From: Oscillatoriales cyanobacterium
GTDB lineage: Bacteria; Cyanobacteriota; Cyanobacteriia; Cyanobacteriales; Microcoleaceae
Length of the DNA stretch: 41,264 nt
Reading direction: 5' to 3'
NCBI GenBank assembly: GCA_004294385.1
Contig: REAP01000010.1
Coordinates: 1 to 41,264 of the forward strand
Each line of letters opens with the position of its first letter. The stretch's first letter is position 1. Below, piece by piece: positions 26,340 to 34,821 of the stretch. The notes under the pieces are model-generated. The model had not been told where the DNA came from, ran no database searches, and was given only the letters and a program-made list of their open reading frames with translations. Both the position numbers and the translations under genes were made by a program.

Positions 26340-26558
26340 ATGCGTTTATTAATGGTTCAGTATGCCGGCGATTACCGAGAAGCAGTTGAACGCTTTGCTG
26401 AAGGTAAAGGAGAAACATACTATGCTCACAAATATTCTGTTGGCGATCATGCTTTGATTGGTGCAAATGCTGTTGTGACGTGTGACGTGCCACCAGGTGC
26501 AACGGCGGTAGGAATACCTGCAAGAATCATCGAAAAAAAAACAATAAATATTTTATAG
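26340..26558 (+). pseudogene. Chimeric relic: glycosyltransferase N-terminus fused to acetyltransferase C-terminus
   Basis: A 72-residue frame. Residues 1-34 (MRLLMVQYAGDYREAVERFA and on to YYAHKYSV) match the N-terminus typical of a cyanobacterial GT4 glycosyltransferase. Residues from about 35 (GDHALIGANAVVTCDVPPGA) match the last coils of a hexapeptide acetyltransferase. The two never belong to one domain, so an in-frame deletion joined two genes near 26442. AAGGAA lies about 13 bases upstream of ATG 26340. A functional product is unlikely, though transcription is possible. Confidence 0.8.
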
Positions 26559-26644
26559 AAGTTGAATAAAAGTTATTAAAATAGCTCGACTTTTATTAAG
26601 ATTATGAAATGGAAAGTTGATTAGTTGAATTCAATAGGTAAAAC

Positions 26645-27640
26645 TTGAAACAAATTGGATTAGTCGCGATCGGACGAAATGAAGGCCAGCGCCTCCGCCA
26701 ATGCCTAGTCTCAGCCACAAACAAAGTTGCCCGCGTCGTCTACGTCGATTCCGGCTCCACAGACGGTAGCCTAGAGTTAGCCCGATCGCTCGGAGCTGAT
26801 ACAGTAGAACTCGACTTATCCACACCCTTTACCGCAGCCCGCGCCAGAAACGAGGGTTTTGCCCGCTTACTAGAACTAGCACCAGACATCGAATTTGTCC
26901 AATTTGTGGATGGTGACTGCGAATTAGTGGACGGATGGCTCGATCGAGCTTATAGCGAACTCGCAGCCAAACCCAACATAGCAGCAGTATGCGGGCGCAG
27001 GCGCGAACGATACCCCACAGCCACCATCTACAACCAATTGTGCGACATCGAGTGGGATACCGCGATCGGCGAAACCACAGCCTGCGGTGGCGATTCCATG
27101 ATCCGCGTCACAGCATTTCAACAAGTCGAAGGTTTCAATCCCACACTAATCGCCGGCGAAGAACCAGAAATGTGCCTACGATTGCGCCAAAAAGATTGGA
27201 AAATCCTCCGCTTAGACGCAGAAATGACCCTGCACGACGCGCAAATGACCAATTTCACTCAATGGTGGAAACGCGCTCAAAGAGCAGGTTACGCCTACGC
27301 GGAAGGCTCCTGGATGCACGGCAAAAAGCCCGATCGCCATTGGGTCAAAGAAACCAAAAGCATCTGGCTGTGGGGATTAATCATACCAGCGCTAGCCTTA
27401 ACAATGGCATTACCGACAAAAGGCTGGAGCCTGTTACTATTGACTGGCTATCCATTAGCAACCTATCGCACATATAACTATTATCTAAAGCATCGAGATA
27501 TCACAACTAAAAACGCTGCTATCTACGCTTTTTCCTGCATCTTAGCTAAATTTCCCCAGCTACAAGGTCAAATCCAATTTCACCAGCGCCGATTGCTGGG
27601 ACAGCAGAGCAACTTGATCGAATATAAGACTGCTAGCTAG
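26645..27640 (+). CDS. GT2 family glycosyltransferase
   Basis: A 331-residue GT-A-fold glycosyltransferase. N-terminal IGLVAIGRNEGQRLRQCL and the DSGSTDGSLELARSLG nucleotide-binding segment are standard; FVDGDCELVDGWLD carries the DXD-equivalent metal site near 89-91, and IAGEEPEMCLRLRQKDWK is the acceptor-side motif. Two hydrophobic segments around 240-275 suggest C-terminal membrane anchoring, as in EPS enzymes. The start is TTG 26645, preceded by AGGT about eight bases away; no ATG gives the conserved N-terminus. It follows the chimeric relic by 86 bases. Confidence 0.9.
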   Translation: MKQIGLVAIGRNEGQRLRQCLVSATNKVARVVYVDSGSTDGSLELARSLGADTVELDLSTPFTAARARNEGFARLLELAPDIEFVQFVDGDCELVDGWLDRAYSELAAKPNIAAVCGRRRERYPTATIYNQLCDIEWDTAIGETTACGGDSMIRVTAFQQVEGFNPTLIAGEEPEMCLRLRQKDWKILRLDAEMTLHDAQMTNFTQWWKRAQRAGYAYAEGSWMHGKKPDRHWVKETKSIWLWGLIIPALALTMALPTKGWSLLLLTGYPLATYRTYNYYLKHRDITTKNAAIYAFSCILAKFPQLQGQIQFHQRRLLGQQSNLIEYKTAS

Positions 27641-27742
27641 ATTAACATAGTTAATGAGAATTGGTCGGAAATTCAACAGACTTGCTATTGTTTAGCAACC
27701 AGGCTAGAATCAAATTCACTTACTTCCAAAAAGAGCAAACAA

Positions 27743-29038
27743 ATGATCGAAAAAAAATTAAAAGTTTTGCTGATTATAGAGCAGTGCAATCCCGAAATGG
27801 CATCTGTACCTTTGGAGGGATACAACTATTTTAAAGCAATTAACAAACTTGTAGATGCAACGCTTGTTACCCACGTGAGGAATAAACTAGCTCTGGAAAA
27901 ACTCAACCAGTATAATAATGTTTTTTACATAAACGAGAGTGAATTAACCAGAAAATACTACCCTCTGATGGCAAGCCTGACATTAAAAGGTCGGAATAAC
28001 TGGCCTTTAGCTAATACTCTCGGCTATCCTATATACGCAGAATTCAATCACAAAGTTTATCAGCAATTCAAAGAGCAAATTCAGAGAGGAGATTACGATT
28101 TAGTTCACGCTCTAACTCCGATGATGCCTAGATATCCTGTCAAAGCAGTCAAGGCCTGCAAGCAAACTCCTTTTCTGTTGGGGCCCGTAAATGGAGGTGT
28201 TCCCTTTCCCCCCGGCTTTCAAGAAGTCGCCAAACAGGAATTTGCTTACTTAAACTTTTTGAGAGCTGTGGGTCGAGCGTTAGTACCGGGCTATGTAGAA
28301 ACTTACAAGAAAGCAGACAAAGTATTGGCAGGTTCAACATATACCCTCAATTTGCTAAAAAAATTGTTTTCTATCTCAGATCAAAAAATAGAACTGTTTT
28401 ACGAAAATGGGATTTCCCAGGATTTTTTAATGTCTGCCAAATCACCAAAAAAAGAAGGCGACCTGATTAATTTACTTTTTGTGGGAAGATTAGTTCCGTA
28501 CAAATGTCCCGATATTCTCCTAGAGTCGATCGGGAAATTAGAGCCTGCTATTCAAAGTAAAATACGTTTAACAATAGTAGGAGACGGCTCAGAAAAAAAC
28601 AGCTTGGAAAACCGAGTCAAGGAACTTAATTTAGGAGAAATAGTCAGCTTTGCAGGATGGGTGAACCAACAAGAAACTCTGGATTATTACAGGAAAGCAG
28701 ATATTTTTTGTTTCCCTTCAGTCCGAGAGTTTGGCGGAGCAGTGGTAATCGAAGCTATGGCTTGCGGACTGCCCTGTATTGTGGCAAACAACGGCGGTAT
28801 TGGGGAATATGTCACTGAAGAAACAGGTTTTAAGATCGAGCCAAATTCTAGAGAGTATCTTACCCAGGAATTAACAAAAAAAATAAAAATCCTGGTAGAA
28901 GATGATAAACTGCGGGAAAGTATGTCAGCTAAGGCGATCGAAAGAGCCAAAGAGTTTGAATGGGATAAAAAAGCCGAAAATATTGTTGAGATTTATCAAA
29001 AAATGCTCAGTGAGAAAGCTGTTTGTACATCACCATAG
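27743..29038 (+). CDS. GT4 family glycosyltransferase
   Basis: A 431-residue GT-B enzyme. The C-terminal domain has NLLFVGRLVPYKCPDILLES (near 239), LTIVGDGSEKNSLE, VSFAGWVNQQETLDYYRKAD and the EX7E catalytic/donor motif in SVREFGGAVVIEAMACGLPCIVA. The N-terminal acceptor domain includes LVHALTPMMPRYP and LLGPVNGGVPFPPGF, as in capsular and exopolysaccharide GT4 enzymes. ATG 27743. Base composition is more AT-rich than the neighbouring GT2 genes, hinting at a different origin. It ends the plus-strand cluster and converges on the DUF1257 gene across a terminator. Confidence 0.92.
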   Translation: MIEKKLKVLLIIEQCNPEMASVPLEGYNYFKAINKLVDATLVTHVRNKLALEKLNQYNNVFYINESELTRKYYPLMASLTLKGRNNWPLANTLGYPIYAEFNHKVYQQFKEQIQRGDYDLVHALTPMMPRYPVKAVKACKQTPFLLGPVNGGVPFPPGFQEVAKQEFAYLNFLRAVGRALVPGYVETYKKADKVLAGSTYTLNLLKKLFSISDQKIELFYENGISQDFLMSAKSPKKEGDLINLLFVGRLVPYKCPDILLESIGKLEPAIQSKIRLTIVGDGSEKNSLENRVKELNLGEIVSFAGWVNQQETLDYYRKADIFCFPSVREFGGAVVIEAMACGLPCIVANNGGIGEYVTEETGFKIEPNSREYLTQELTKKIKILVEDDKLRESMSAKAIERAKEFEWDKKAENIVEIYQKMLSEKAVCTSP

Positions 29039-29068
29039 TATGACTTGATTCCCCACTTTAGATTCCAA

Positions 29069-29102
29069 CAAAAAACGGGTTAACCCGTATTTGGTTAACC
29101 CG
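29069..29102 (-). terminator. Intrinsic terminator after the DUF1257 gene
   Basis: A 10-bp stem CGGGTTAACC (29076-29085) with GGTTAACCCG (29093-29102) and a 7-base loop. On the minus strand the hairpin is followed by TTTTTTGTTG, the classic layout of a Rho-independent terminator, 26 bases past the stop of the DUF1257 gene. It may also slow read-through from the opposite side. Confidence 0.85.
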
Positions 29103-29127
29103 CCAGCTTAGAAACCGCGCAGATCAA

Positions 29128-29481
29128 TTAGTTTTGCACTACCAGCTTAACGTTGGCGTTTTGCAAACCACGTTGCTTGACTGCTGCCAAGGTCTTGTTC
29201 ACTGCGTACTTCTGGTTGATCGAGTTGATCAACTCAGTTTGATTGTGCTTTTTGGCGACGCCCCACAAGTCAGCAATCAAATCGAAGGAACCGTCGCTAT
29301 TGCGAGACCAACCCAAATCGTATTCGCCTTCCAAAGTAGCCACGATGTCCGATCGAACACGTTGGCCATTGTAGCCGCGAACATCAGCTTCTGACTTGAC
29401 TACAATGCCCAAGTCGCCTAGGGAAGCTTTCAGAATTTCGGCATCGGTGATTTTGGTACGCAGAGTGCTAAAATGAGACAT
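29128..29481 (-). CDS. DUF1257 (Ycf35-like) protein
   Basis: A 117-residue protein of the DUF1257 family, found in cyanobacteria and encoded as ycf35 in red-lineage plastids. The beginning MSHFSTLRTKITDAEILKAS, the segment LIADLWGVAKKHNQTELIN and the final VKLVVQN are characteristic. Function is not established. ATG 29481 has a strong AGGAGGAAAT ribosome-binding site. It lies 130 bases after the Ycf46-type AAA gene on the same strand, with hairpins between, and ends at a clear terminator; co-occurrence with ycf46 is common in cyanobacteria as I recall it. Confidence 0.9.
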   Translation of the reverse strand: MSHFSTLRTKITDAEILKASLGDLGIVVKSEADVRGYNGQRVRSDIVATLEGEYDLGWSRNSDGSFDLIADLWGVAKKHNQTELINSINQKYAVNKTLAAVKQRGLQNANVKLVVQN

Positions 29482-29564
29482 TGGATTTCCTCCTAATAAA
29501 ACTGAGAGAGAAACAACAACGGTCTAGATTTAACGGCGCCGCTGGGCGGCTCTTGAATCGAACT

Positions 29565-29608
29565 GCTAGCTTTCGCTAGCCTTTGCTCCTGTTTGGACCA
29601 GGAGAAAG
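29565..29608 (-). other. Tandem hairpins between the AAA gene and DUF1257
   Basis: Two stem-loops lie right after the AAA gene's stop: CTTT-g-CTCCTG with CAGGAGAAAG (29581-29608, one bulge) and GCTAGC-TTTC-GCTAGC (29565-29580). Neither has a T tract, so they look like processing or mRNA-stability elements that would set different amounts of the two proteins. Confidence 0.6.
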
Positions 29609-29611
29609 CTT

Positions 29612-31150
29612 TTAAAATTCCATACGCTGGTATTCAGCGACGGAAGACGCAGCAGGCCGTGCACGCTGTCTCGCCCAATCTCGAAGGGCGCTGACCTGTT
29701 CGGTCATGGTTTTAGACAGTGGCAATGTGGATTTAATGGCCGCGATAATGTCTAACTGCGTGAACTCTCTATCTTGAGCGAAGGCTTCGTACATTGCTGC
29801 GATTAGCCCTTGCTCAATTTCTGCACCTGAGAAGCCGTCGGAAACCTTGGACAGTTGCTCTAAATCGAAGCGAGAGATGTCCATACGGCGCTTTGACAGG
29901 TGAATCTTAAAAATATCTTGGCGTTCTTCATTCGTCGGCAGATCAACAAAGAAGATCTCGTCAAATCGTCCTTTCCTCAAGAATTCCCCCGGCAACCGCT
30001 CAATGCGGTTGGCTGTTGCCATTACGAAGACTGGGGAAGTTTTTTCTTGCATCCAAGTGAGGAAGGAACCGAATATTCGGCTGGATGTGCCTCCGTCTGA
30101 GTCGGCCGAACCAGTGCCTCCTGCAAAGGCTTTGTCTAATTCGTCGATAAACAGGATGGCTGGAGAGATCGATTCTGCGGTTTTTAGGGCGTTGCGGAGG
30201 TTAGCTTCGCTGCGACCTACCATTGAACCGTCATAGACTCTACCCATATCTAGACGCAGCAGAGGAAGTCCCCACAACCGGGATGTAGTCTTGGCAATTA
30301 ACGATTTGCCACATCCGGGTACGCCAAGAATTAGCATCCCTTTGGGTTGGGGCAAACCATACTGTCTCGCTCTTTCTGTGAAGGCATTGGAACGCTGTTT
30401 CAGCCACCGCTTCAATTCTTCTAAACCGCCGACTGCATCCAGGGTTTCGTCTTCTTCGATGAACTCTAGAATGCCGTTACGCCGAATTAGCTGCTTTTTC
30501 TCAGAAAGAACTATGTCTACTTCGTCTTCTGTCAAACGCCCTTTACAAACTTGGGCTTTGCGATAAACTTTTTCAGCTTCGTCTTTGGTTAATCCCAAGG
30601 CTGCTTTCAAAAGTTTTTCTCGCCCTTCTGTGGTGATGCTGCGTTGCGGTTTTGCTTGATCCAACTGGGCAGTCAATACTTGACCCAGTTCCGCCATATT
30701 TGGTAGTGCGAAGTCTAAGACGACTACTTCTTTTTCCAGCTCGATCGGGATTTGCTGCAAAGGAGACATCAGTATAATAGTCTTGTGTGTTCCTTTGAAG
30801 CTGGCGATCGCATCCCGCAACAACCTTGTAACAGTGGCATCATCCTTAAAAGGATGCAGGTCTTTGAATATATAAATACTCACGTCCTGGGATTCCCGCT
30901 TTTCGTTGGGTTCCCGCTGCCTGATCACCCATTCAATCGCTGCCTGTGGCGAAATGGTGCTTTGCTGAGTATTTGCGCGAGTTTGACCGTACTCTACCAT
31001 GCCTTGGGTAACAGTCCAGACGAAGACTCGTCCTTGTGGCTTGGCTTTAGCTATTGCAGAAATTGCTTGCTCACACCGCTCTTCCTCGGATGTCACGAGG
31101 TAGATCAGAGGATATTGAGCTTGGATTAGAATACTGATCTCTTCTTGCAT
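29612..31150 (-). CDS. Ycf46-like AAA family ATPase
   Basis: A 512-residue AAA ATPase of the Ycf46 type. The N-terminal region (1-240) is a degenerate P-loop-like domain (MQEEISILIQAQYPLIYLVT) found in this family. The AAA module has Walker A GVPGCGKS near 263, Walker B AILFIDELDKA near 320, sensor ATANRIERLPGEFLRKGRFD with the arginine finger, and a helical lid to 480. In Synechocystis a Ycf46-like protein has been linked to CO2 use in photosynthesis, but I cannot confirm this role here. The gene precedes the DUF1257 gene. A 6-bp inverted repeat CTAGAC/GTCTAG at 31205-31218 lies 55 bases upstream of the start. Confidence 0.93.
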   Translation of the reverse strand: MQEEISILIQAQYPLIYLVTSEEERCEQAISAIAKAKPQGRVFVWTVTQGMVEYGQTRANTQQSTISPQAAIEWVIRQREPNEKRESQDVSIYIFKDLHPFKDDATVTRLLRDAIASFKGTHKTIILMSPLQQIPIELEKEVVVLDFALPNMAELGQVLTAQLDQAKPQRSITTEGREKLLKAALGLTKDEAEKVYRKAQVCKGRLTEDEVDIVLSEKKQLIRRNGILEFIEEDETLDAVGGLEELKRWLKQRSNAFTERARQYGLPQPKGMLILGVPGCGKSLIAKTTSRLWGLPLLRLDMGRVYDGSMVGRSEANLRNALKTAESISPAILFIDELDKAFAGGTGSADSDGGTSSRIFGSFLTWMQEKTSPVFVMATANRIERLPGEFLRKGRFDEIFFVDLPTNEERQDIFKIHLSKRRMDISRFDLEQLSKVSDGFSGAEIEQGLIAAMYEAFAQDREFTQLDIIAAIKSTLPLSKTMTEQVSALRDWARQRARPAASSVAEYQRMEF

Positions 31151-31581
31151 ATTCCTCGACCCACTAGAGACGGTGCTATCTTTGCTGAATCTGCTAGATA
31201 AATACTAGACAAGTCTAGACATTTACTTCTTACTTCATTGGGAGCATGGGAGCGGCTATCCCTCAGTAAGCTTTCACGATGAAGCCAAACGTGATAAATT
31301 AATTGCTGCGTTTAAATCTTCTACTACTATCAGTGCGTGGTTTTTGCATAAGTAAGTAGTGATTTGATGAAGACTGTTTTTTCTGAGATTTGCTACCTTG
31401 GCGTGATGTTTTGCTAGCTGGATTTTGGCTTGATACCTATTATTGGAACCTTTTGTCTTTGAGGTTTGTCTATAAGTGTACTACTTGGTCTATTTAATTG
31501 CTACCTAAGCAATTGCTCAATGCTGCCATTAGCCAAAAACTGAAAGCTTCAGTTCCAACCCTTTAGGGAAGCAAGGCATTC
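31151..31581. other. Intergenic region upstream of the Ycf46-like gene
   Basis: No coding sequence is supported. It includes a perfect inverted repeat CTAGAC-AA-GTCTAG (31205-31218) that could be an operator for the AAA gene, and otherwise AT-rich sequence with no recognised element. Confidence 0.5.
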
Positions 31582-31932
31582 TCAGCAGGGAACTAATTCT
31601 TCCTCTCCCGGTAAGGCTGTGCTGGCACTGACGCCTAACACTTGCTTTACTGGAAGCTCTTGCTCAGCCAAGAGGCTCGGCTGACTTTTAACTGATGCCA
31701 GTTCTCCATCTCGCATTACTACTGAACCCGTGCATTCTGGACAAGTGTGTACCCGATGGGTTTGTCCATAAGAGGCTTCTACTTCGTCAACCAGTTCGGA
31801 GTTTCCTAGGTAAAAGACAATTGCCCTTTCTGCAATTGATGACATCGGTTCAGATTCTACTGCGGCTTTGATTTTGAGCTGGCGATGCAGTTCAGGTGAA
31901 AGATACAGTGTAACTTTTTGCTTTTCTTGCAT
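31582..31932 (-). CDS. Ribbon-helix-helix-like protein with a CPEC motif
   Basis: A 116-residue protein. Residues 5-45 (KVTLYLSPELHRQLKIKAAV and following SSIAERAIVFYL) look like a ribbon-helix-helix DNA-binding domain, with one beta strand and two helices. Then RVHTCPECTGSVVMRDGEL carries a CxxC and His that may bind zinc together with the C-terminal Cys, though a full four-ligand set is not evident. It resembles antitoxins but no toxin gene adjoins it. ATG 31932 lacks a strong ribosome-binding site. I infer a DNA-binding regulator; the target is unknown. Confidence 0.7.
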   Translation of the reverse strand: MQEKQKVTLYLSPELHRQLKIKAAVESEPMSSIAERAIVFYLGNSELVDEVEASYGQTHRVHTCPECTGSVVMRDGELASVKSQPSLLAEQELPVKQVLGVSASTALPGEEELVPC

Positions 31933-32450
31933 AGGACTGTGAATTGACTTACCCGGGTATGTATATCAGAATAGCGGCTCCTTTCTTTGCTGTCAAGACT
32001 CTATGCTGTTTTAACGTCATGTTGTAATATTTCGTTACATAATGCCATGATAGGAGGTACTTAACAACGAAAAATATGACGTGTAGCTGTTGAGGCACAG
32101 GTACAGGGGCGAAGCATTAGCGTTGAAAATCTCTGATATATCTATAGGATATGGGCGCGAATGCGAATCCCCTACAAAAACGCGATGCACCCCGCTGCTG
32201 TACCTAATAACAGCAGAAACCGCTGTATAAGTTCTCACGCTCACGGCCAATTTTAGAGTAGTTCACCAAACAGGCACTGTCTGCCCGGAACAAAAAGTTT
32301 CAACGCATCTATCTAAGGTATCTATATTAGGATTATTTAAGGCTAAAACCAGGCAATTTTACCTAACTTCGATCGTCCTCTGGGTTGATGTAATTGACCG
32401 AGTAAATCTGTTGTAATGAGTTGAAACTTAGAGTTTAGGAAATAGTTTCA
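31933..32450. other. Intergenic region upstream of dps
   Basis: No gene is supported. An imperfect inverted repeat, AGGGGCGAAGCATTAGCG (32105-32122) against 32156-32173 (13 of 18 paired), resembles a common intergenic cyanobacterial repeat. AGTTTCAACGCAT at about 32296 nearly repeats the sequence across the dps start codon. Confidence 0.5.
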
Positions 32451-32451
32451 A
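32421..32451 (+). promoter_or_regulatory. Hairpin enclosing the dps ribosome-binding site
   Basis: TTGAAACT (32421-32428) is perfectly complementary to AGTTTCAA (32444-32451), whose last A is the first base of the start codon. The AGGA ribosome-binding site (32437-32440) lies in the 15-base loop. Such a structure could modulate translation; regulation is inferred. Confidence 0.5.
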
Positions 32452-32990
32452 TGCGTAAATTAAATATTGGTCTATCTGAAGAGCAACGTGCAGGCGTTAT
32501 CGAACTGTTGAATCACGACCTGTCAAACGCTTATCTACTGTTAATCAAAACCAAGAAGTACCACTGGGATGTAGTTGGCCCACAGTTTAGATCGCTCCAC
32601 CAGTTGTGGGAAGAACACTACAACGCATTAACTATAAATATCGATGCTTTGGCGGAACGGGTTCGAGCTTTAGGCGGCTATCCAATTGGTACTGCTGAAG
32701 GTTTTCTGAAGTATGCTTCGATTAAAGAACATATCGGCGATTTGCCTTTGGCTACGGAAATGGTATCGCGTTTAGTTGATGACCACGAGTTGGTTATTCG
32801 CAATCTTCGCAAACACGTCGAACAGTGTGCCCAAGAGTTTAAGGATGATGGAACGGCAGACTTTTTGACTGGTTTGATGGAACAGCATGAACAAATGGCT
32901 TGGATGTTGCGGTCTTTTATTGAAGGGGAATCTATTTCACCGGACGGTAAACAACCAAAAGCTAAAACTCCTACAGCTTCTCACGCTTAA
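32451..32990 (+). CDS. dps: Dps family DNA-binding/ferritin-like protein
   Basis: A 179-residue Dps-type mini-ferritin that oxidises Fe(II) with H2O2, stores iron as a 12-mer and may protect DNA. The ferroxidase signature is present: His38 and the YHWDVVGPQFRSLH segment, His50, then Asp65 and Glu69 in NIDALAERVRALGG. The four-helix bundle covers most of the protein, and a Lys/Pro/Thr-rich tail (KQPKAKTPTASHA) may be disordered and DNA-contacting. ATG 32451 has an AGGA site nine bases upstream. It is a single-gene unit followed by repeats. No unusual residue is seen. Confidence 0.95.
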   Translation: MRKLNIGLSEEQRAGVIELLNHDLSNAYLLLIKTKKYHWDVVGPQFRSLHQLWEEHYNALTINIDALAERVRALGGYPIGTAEGFLKYASIKEHIGDLPLATEMVSRLVDDHELVIRNLRKHVEQCAQEFKDDGTADFLTGLMEQHEQMAWMLRSFIEGESISPDGKQPKAKTPTASHA

Positions 32991-33003
32991 AAATATATAA
33001 GTA

Positions 33004-33161
33004 GAAGGAAGAAGGAAGAAGGAAGAAGGAAGAAGGAAGAAGGCCCTTCGACACTTCGACTACGCTCAGCGCACCGATCGCGGTTCCTGAGCCCAACGAC
33101 TGCGTTTATCCTGAGCGTAGTCGAAGGGCTCAGGATAAACGCAGTCGTTGGGCAGGAACCG
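33004..33161. repeat. GAAGGAA heptamers and second copy of the 26-bp-arm palindrome
   Basis: Five GAAGGAA heptamers (33004-33038) precede the palindrome with arms 33091-33116 and 33128-33153, identical in sequence to the unit at 25615-25677. Here the stem extends by eight further pairs (CGGTTCCT at 33081-33088 with AGGAACCG at 33154-33161), interrupted by a two-base bulge. GAAGAAGG resumes after it. Confidence 0.9.
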
Positions 33162-33277
33162 AGAAGAAGGAAGAGGGGAAAATTTATTTTCCTTTCTTTA
33201 ACCCTCTTCCATAACTTGCCTAATCAACCAGGTTTTTGCATAAATCTGGTTGTTTGATGTTGGGTTTATTTGGATTC

Positions 33278-34366
33278 TCAATTTGCTAAACTATCGAGTC
33301 GTATTCTTTCATATATCTGGGATGGGAGAATTTTGTGAATCCTGGTTCGCTGGTTGATGCTGGCAATTGTCGTCCCTTCAGTTGATTCTAATCTTTGTTT
33401 GAACTCTAAGCCAGATTGAGTTGGTGGTACAACTAAAATTTTTAATATACTTTCTATTGACAGCAAGTACAAATTATGGCGCATAATAGCCATGAAGAAG
33501 TCTTCTTTAAAAGCTCTAATTAGCCAAAACAAGGTATTTTTATGATTATTACTGCGGTTACTTTTGACAGCTAAATAAATATAAAAATTGCTGCTAGACC
33601 AATGATAAATACTGGCAGGAATTTCAGGATGCAACTGCTGGATATCGGTCATGATTAAAGAATGACATTTTGCCATTGCTGCAAAGTTGCATGACATACT
33701 GCTAGTAATCTGTCGATAGCCAACTAGAAACTCTGGTACTACTTTAAATTGATAATGTTCAGCGATGCGGAGGTGAAGTTCCCAGTCTTCGCAGCCTTGA
33801 GCATTTTGTGCTTTCAATTGGCAATTGTAACAGCCGACTTTCTCGAAACAAATACGGCGGATCAGAGAGGAACTGGCATTTCCTATGAAATATTTATAAA
33901 CTAAGGCTTTGTAAACTTGTCCTTCGATGGTGGAGTTATAAAATCCACCTGTGAGTAAGTCTTTTTCGTTGATATCAAGTGACCAGGAATAGACAACTCC
34001 TACGGATGGTTCTGATTTAATTAAGGATTCGACTTGTTTTTCTAGGTTTTGCGGATACCAAATATCGTCGGCATCGATGGGAGCGATATATTCGCCTCTA
34101 GATTTTTGAATTGCGAGGTTGCGGGCGGCGGCGACGCCTGTATTGGACTGCTGTAATAGGATGACTCGGCTATCTTTTTGAGTGAAAGATGTGACTATTT
34201 CAGCGGTGGTGTCTGTAGAACCATCGTTAACGACTAAGATTTCGATGTTTTGATAGGTTTGAGATAATACTGATAAGAGTGTTTTTGCAATAAATTTTTC
34301 GGCGTTGTAAGCAGGTATGATGACTGAAATTAAAGGCAAATCTAAGTTTTTTTTCGAGATATTCAT
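33278..34366 (-). CDS. GT2 family glycosyltransferase
   Basis: A 362-residue GT-A enzyme. It has the family start LISVIIPAYNAEKFIAKTLL, VVNDGSTDTTAEIV, the metal-binding IDADDIWYPQNLEKQV (DXD region near 97) and the acceptor segment GCEDWELHLRIAEHYQF. Beyond residue 240 lies a less conserved helical C-terminus. ATG 34366. It is alone on the minus strand between dps and a divergent GT2 gene, with 450 bases to the latter. Likely a polysaccharide or protein-glycan sugar transferase; substrate unknown. Confidence 0.9.
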   Translation of the reverse strand: MNISKKNLDLPLISVIIPAYNAEKFIAKTLLSVLSQTYQNIEILVVNDGSTDTTAEIVTSFTQKDSRVILLQQSNTGVAAARNLAIQKSRGEYIAPIDADDIWYPQNLEKQVESLIKSEPSVGVVYSWSLDINEKDLLTGGFYNSTIEGQVYKALVYKYFIGNASSSLIRRICFEKVGCYNCQLKAQNAQGCEDWELHLRIAEHYQFKVVPEFLVGYRQITSSMSCNFAAMAKCHSLIMTDIQQLHPEIPASIYHWSSSNFYIYLAVKSNRSNNHKNTLFWLIRAFKEDFFMAIMRHNLYLLSIESILKILVVPPTQSGLEFKQRLESTEGTTIASINQRTRIHKILPSQIYERIRLDSLAN

Positions 34367-34818
34367 ATTTGAGGTAGACTTGTGCTGATAAAATTTTGGT
34401 ACTAAGGGCTAAGCTAATGCTATGTTAGCAAACGAGGACAGCCCGATCGCACACGGTTGAAATTTTTCCAGTATATATGTGCTGTTTTATACCAATATTT
34501 GACTTATACAATCAAAATCTTGCCTCATGGAACACAGTCACAGAAAATGGTGGAGAGAAATGGCGATCGCGTTTACAAAAACAATGGTATTTTTAAAGAT
34601 TTTGTAAAGCAGTTGGTTTGGTACTACCAGCATCGGCAAAATCAGGCGTAAAATACGGGTATAAGTGGGAGAATGCAGCTAAGAATGCCAGAAAAAATAC
34701 CGTTGAATAGAAACAGAGATCTGGTTATCAACAAAAAAGTAGAGATGGCTTTACCCTTTGTAAAGTAGCATCTGTAAGATGCAACCAAAGTTTTTCCTAG
34801 GAAAATCAAACAATTTAG
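34367..34818. other. Intergenic region between divergent glycosyltransferase genes
   Basis: No gene is supported; one short open frame (34457-34651) has no family features or ribosome-binding site. HIP1 octamers occur. Promoters for both flanking genes must lie here, but I recognise no clear boxes. Confidence 0.5.
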
Positions 34819-34821
34819 GTG

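Noticed and set aside
32035..32250. Minus-strand 71-residue frame
   Set aside because: It lies over an intergenic inverted repeat and shows no domain or ribosome-binding site.
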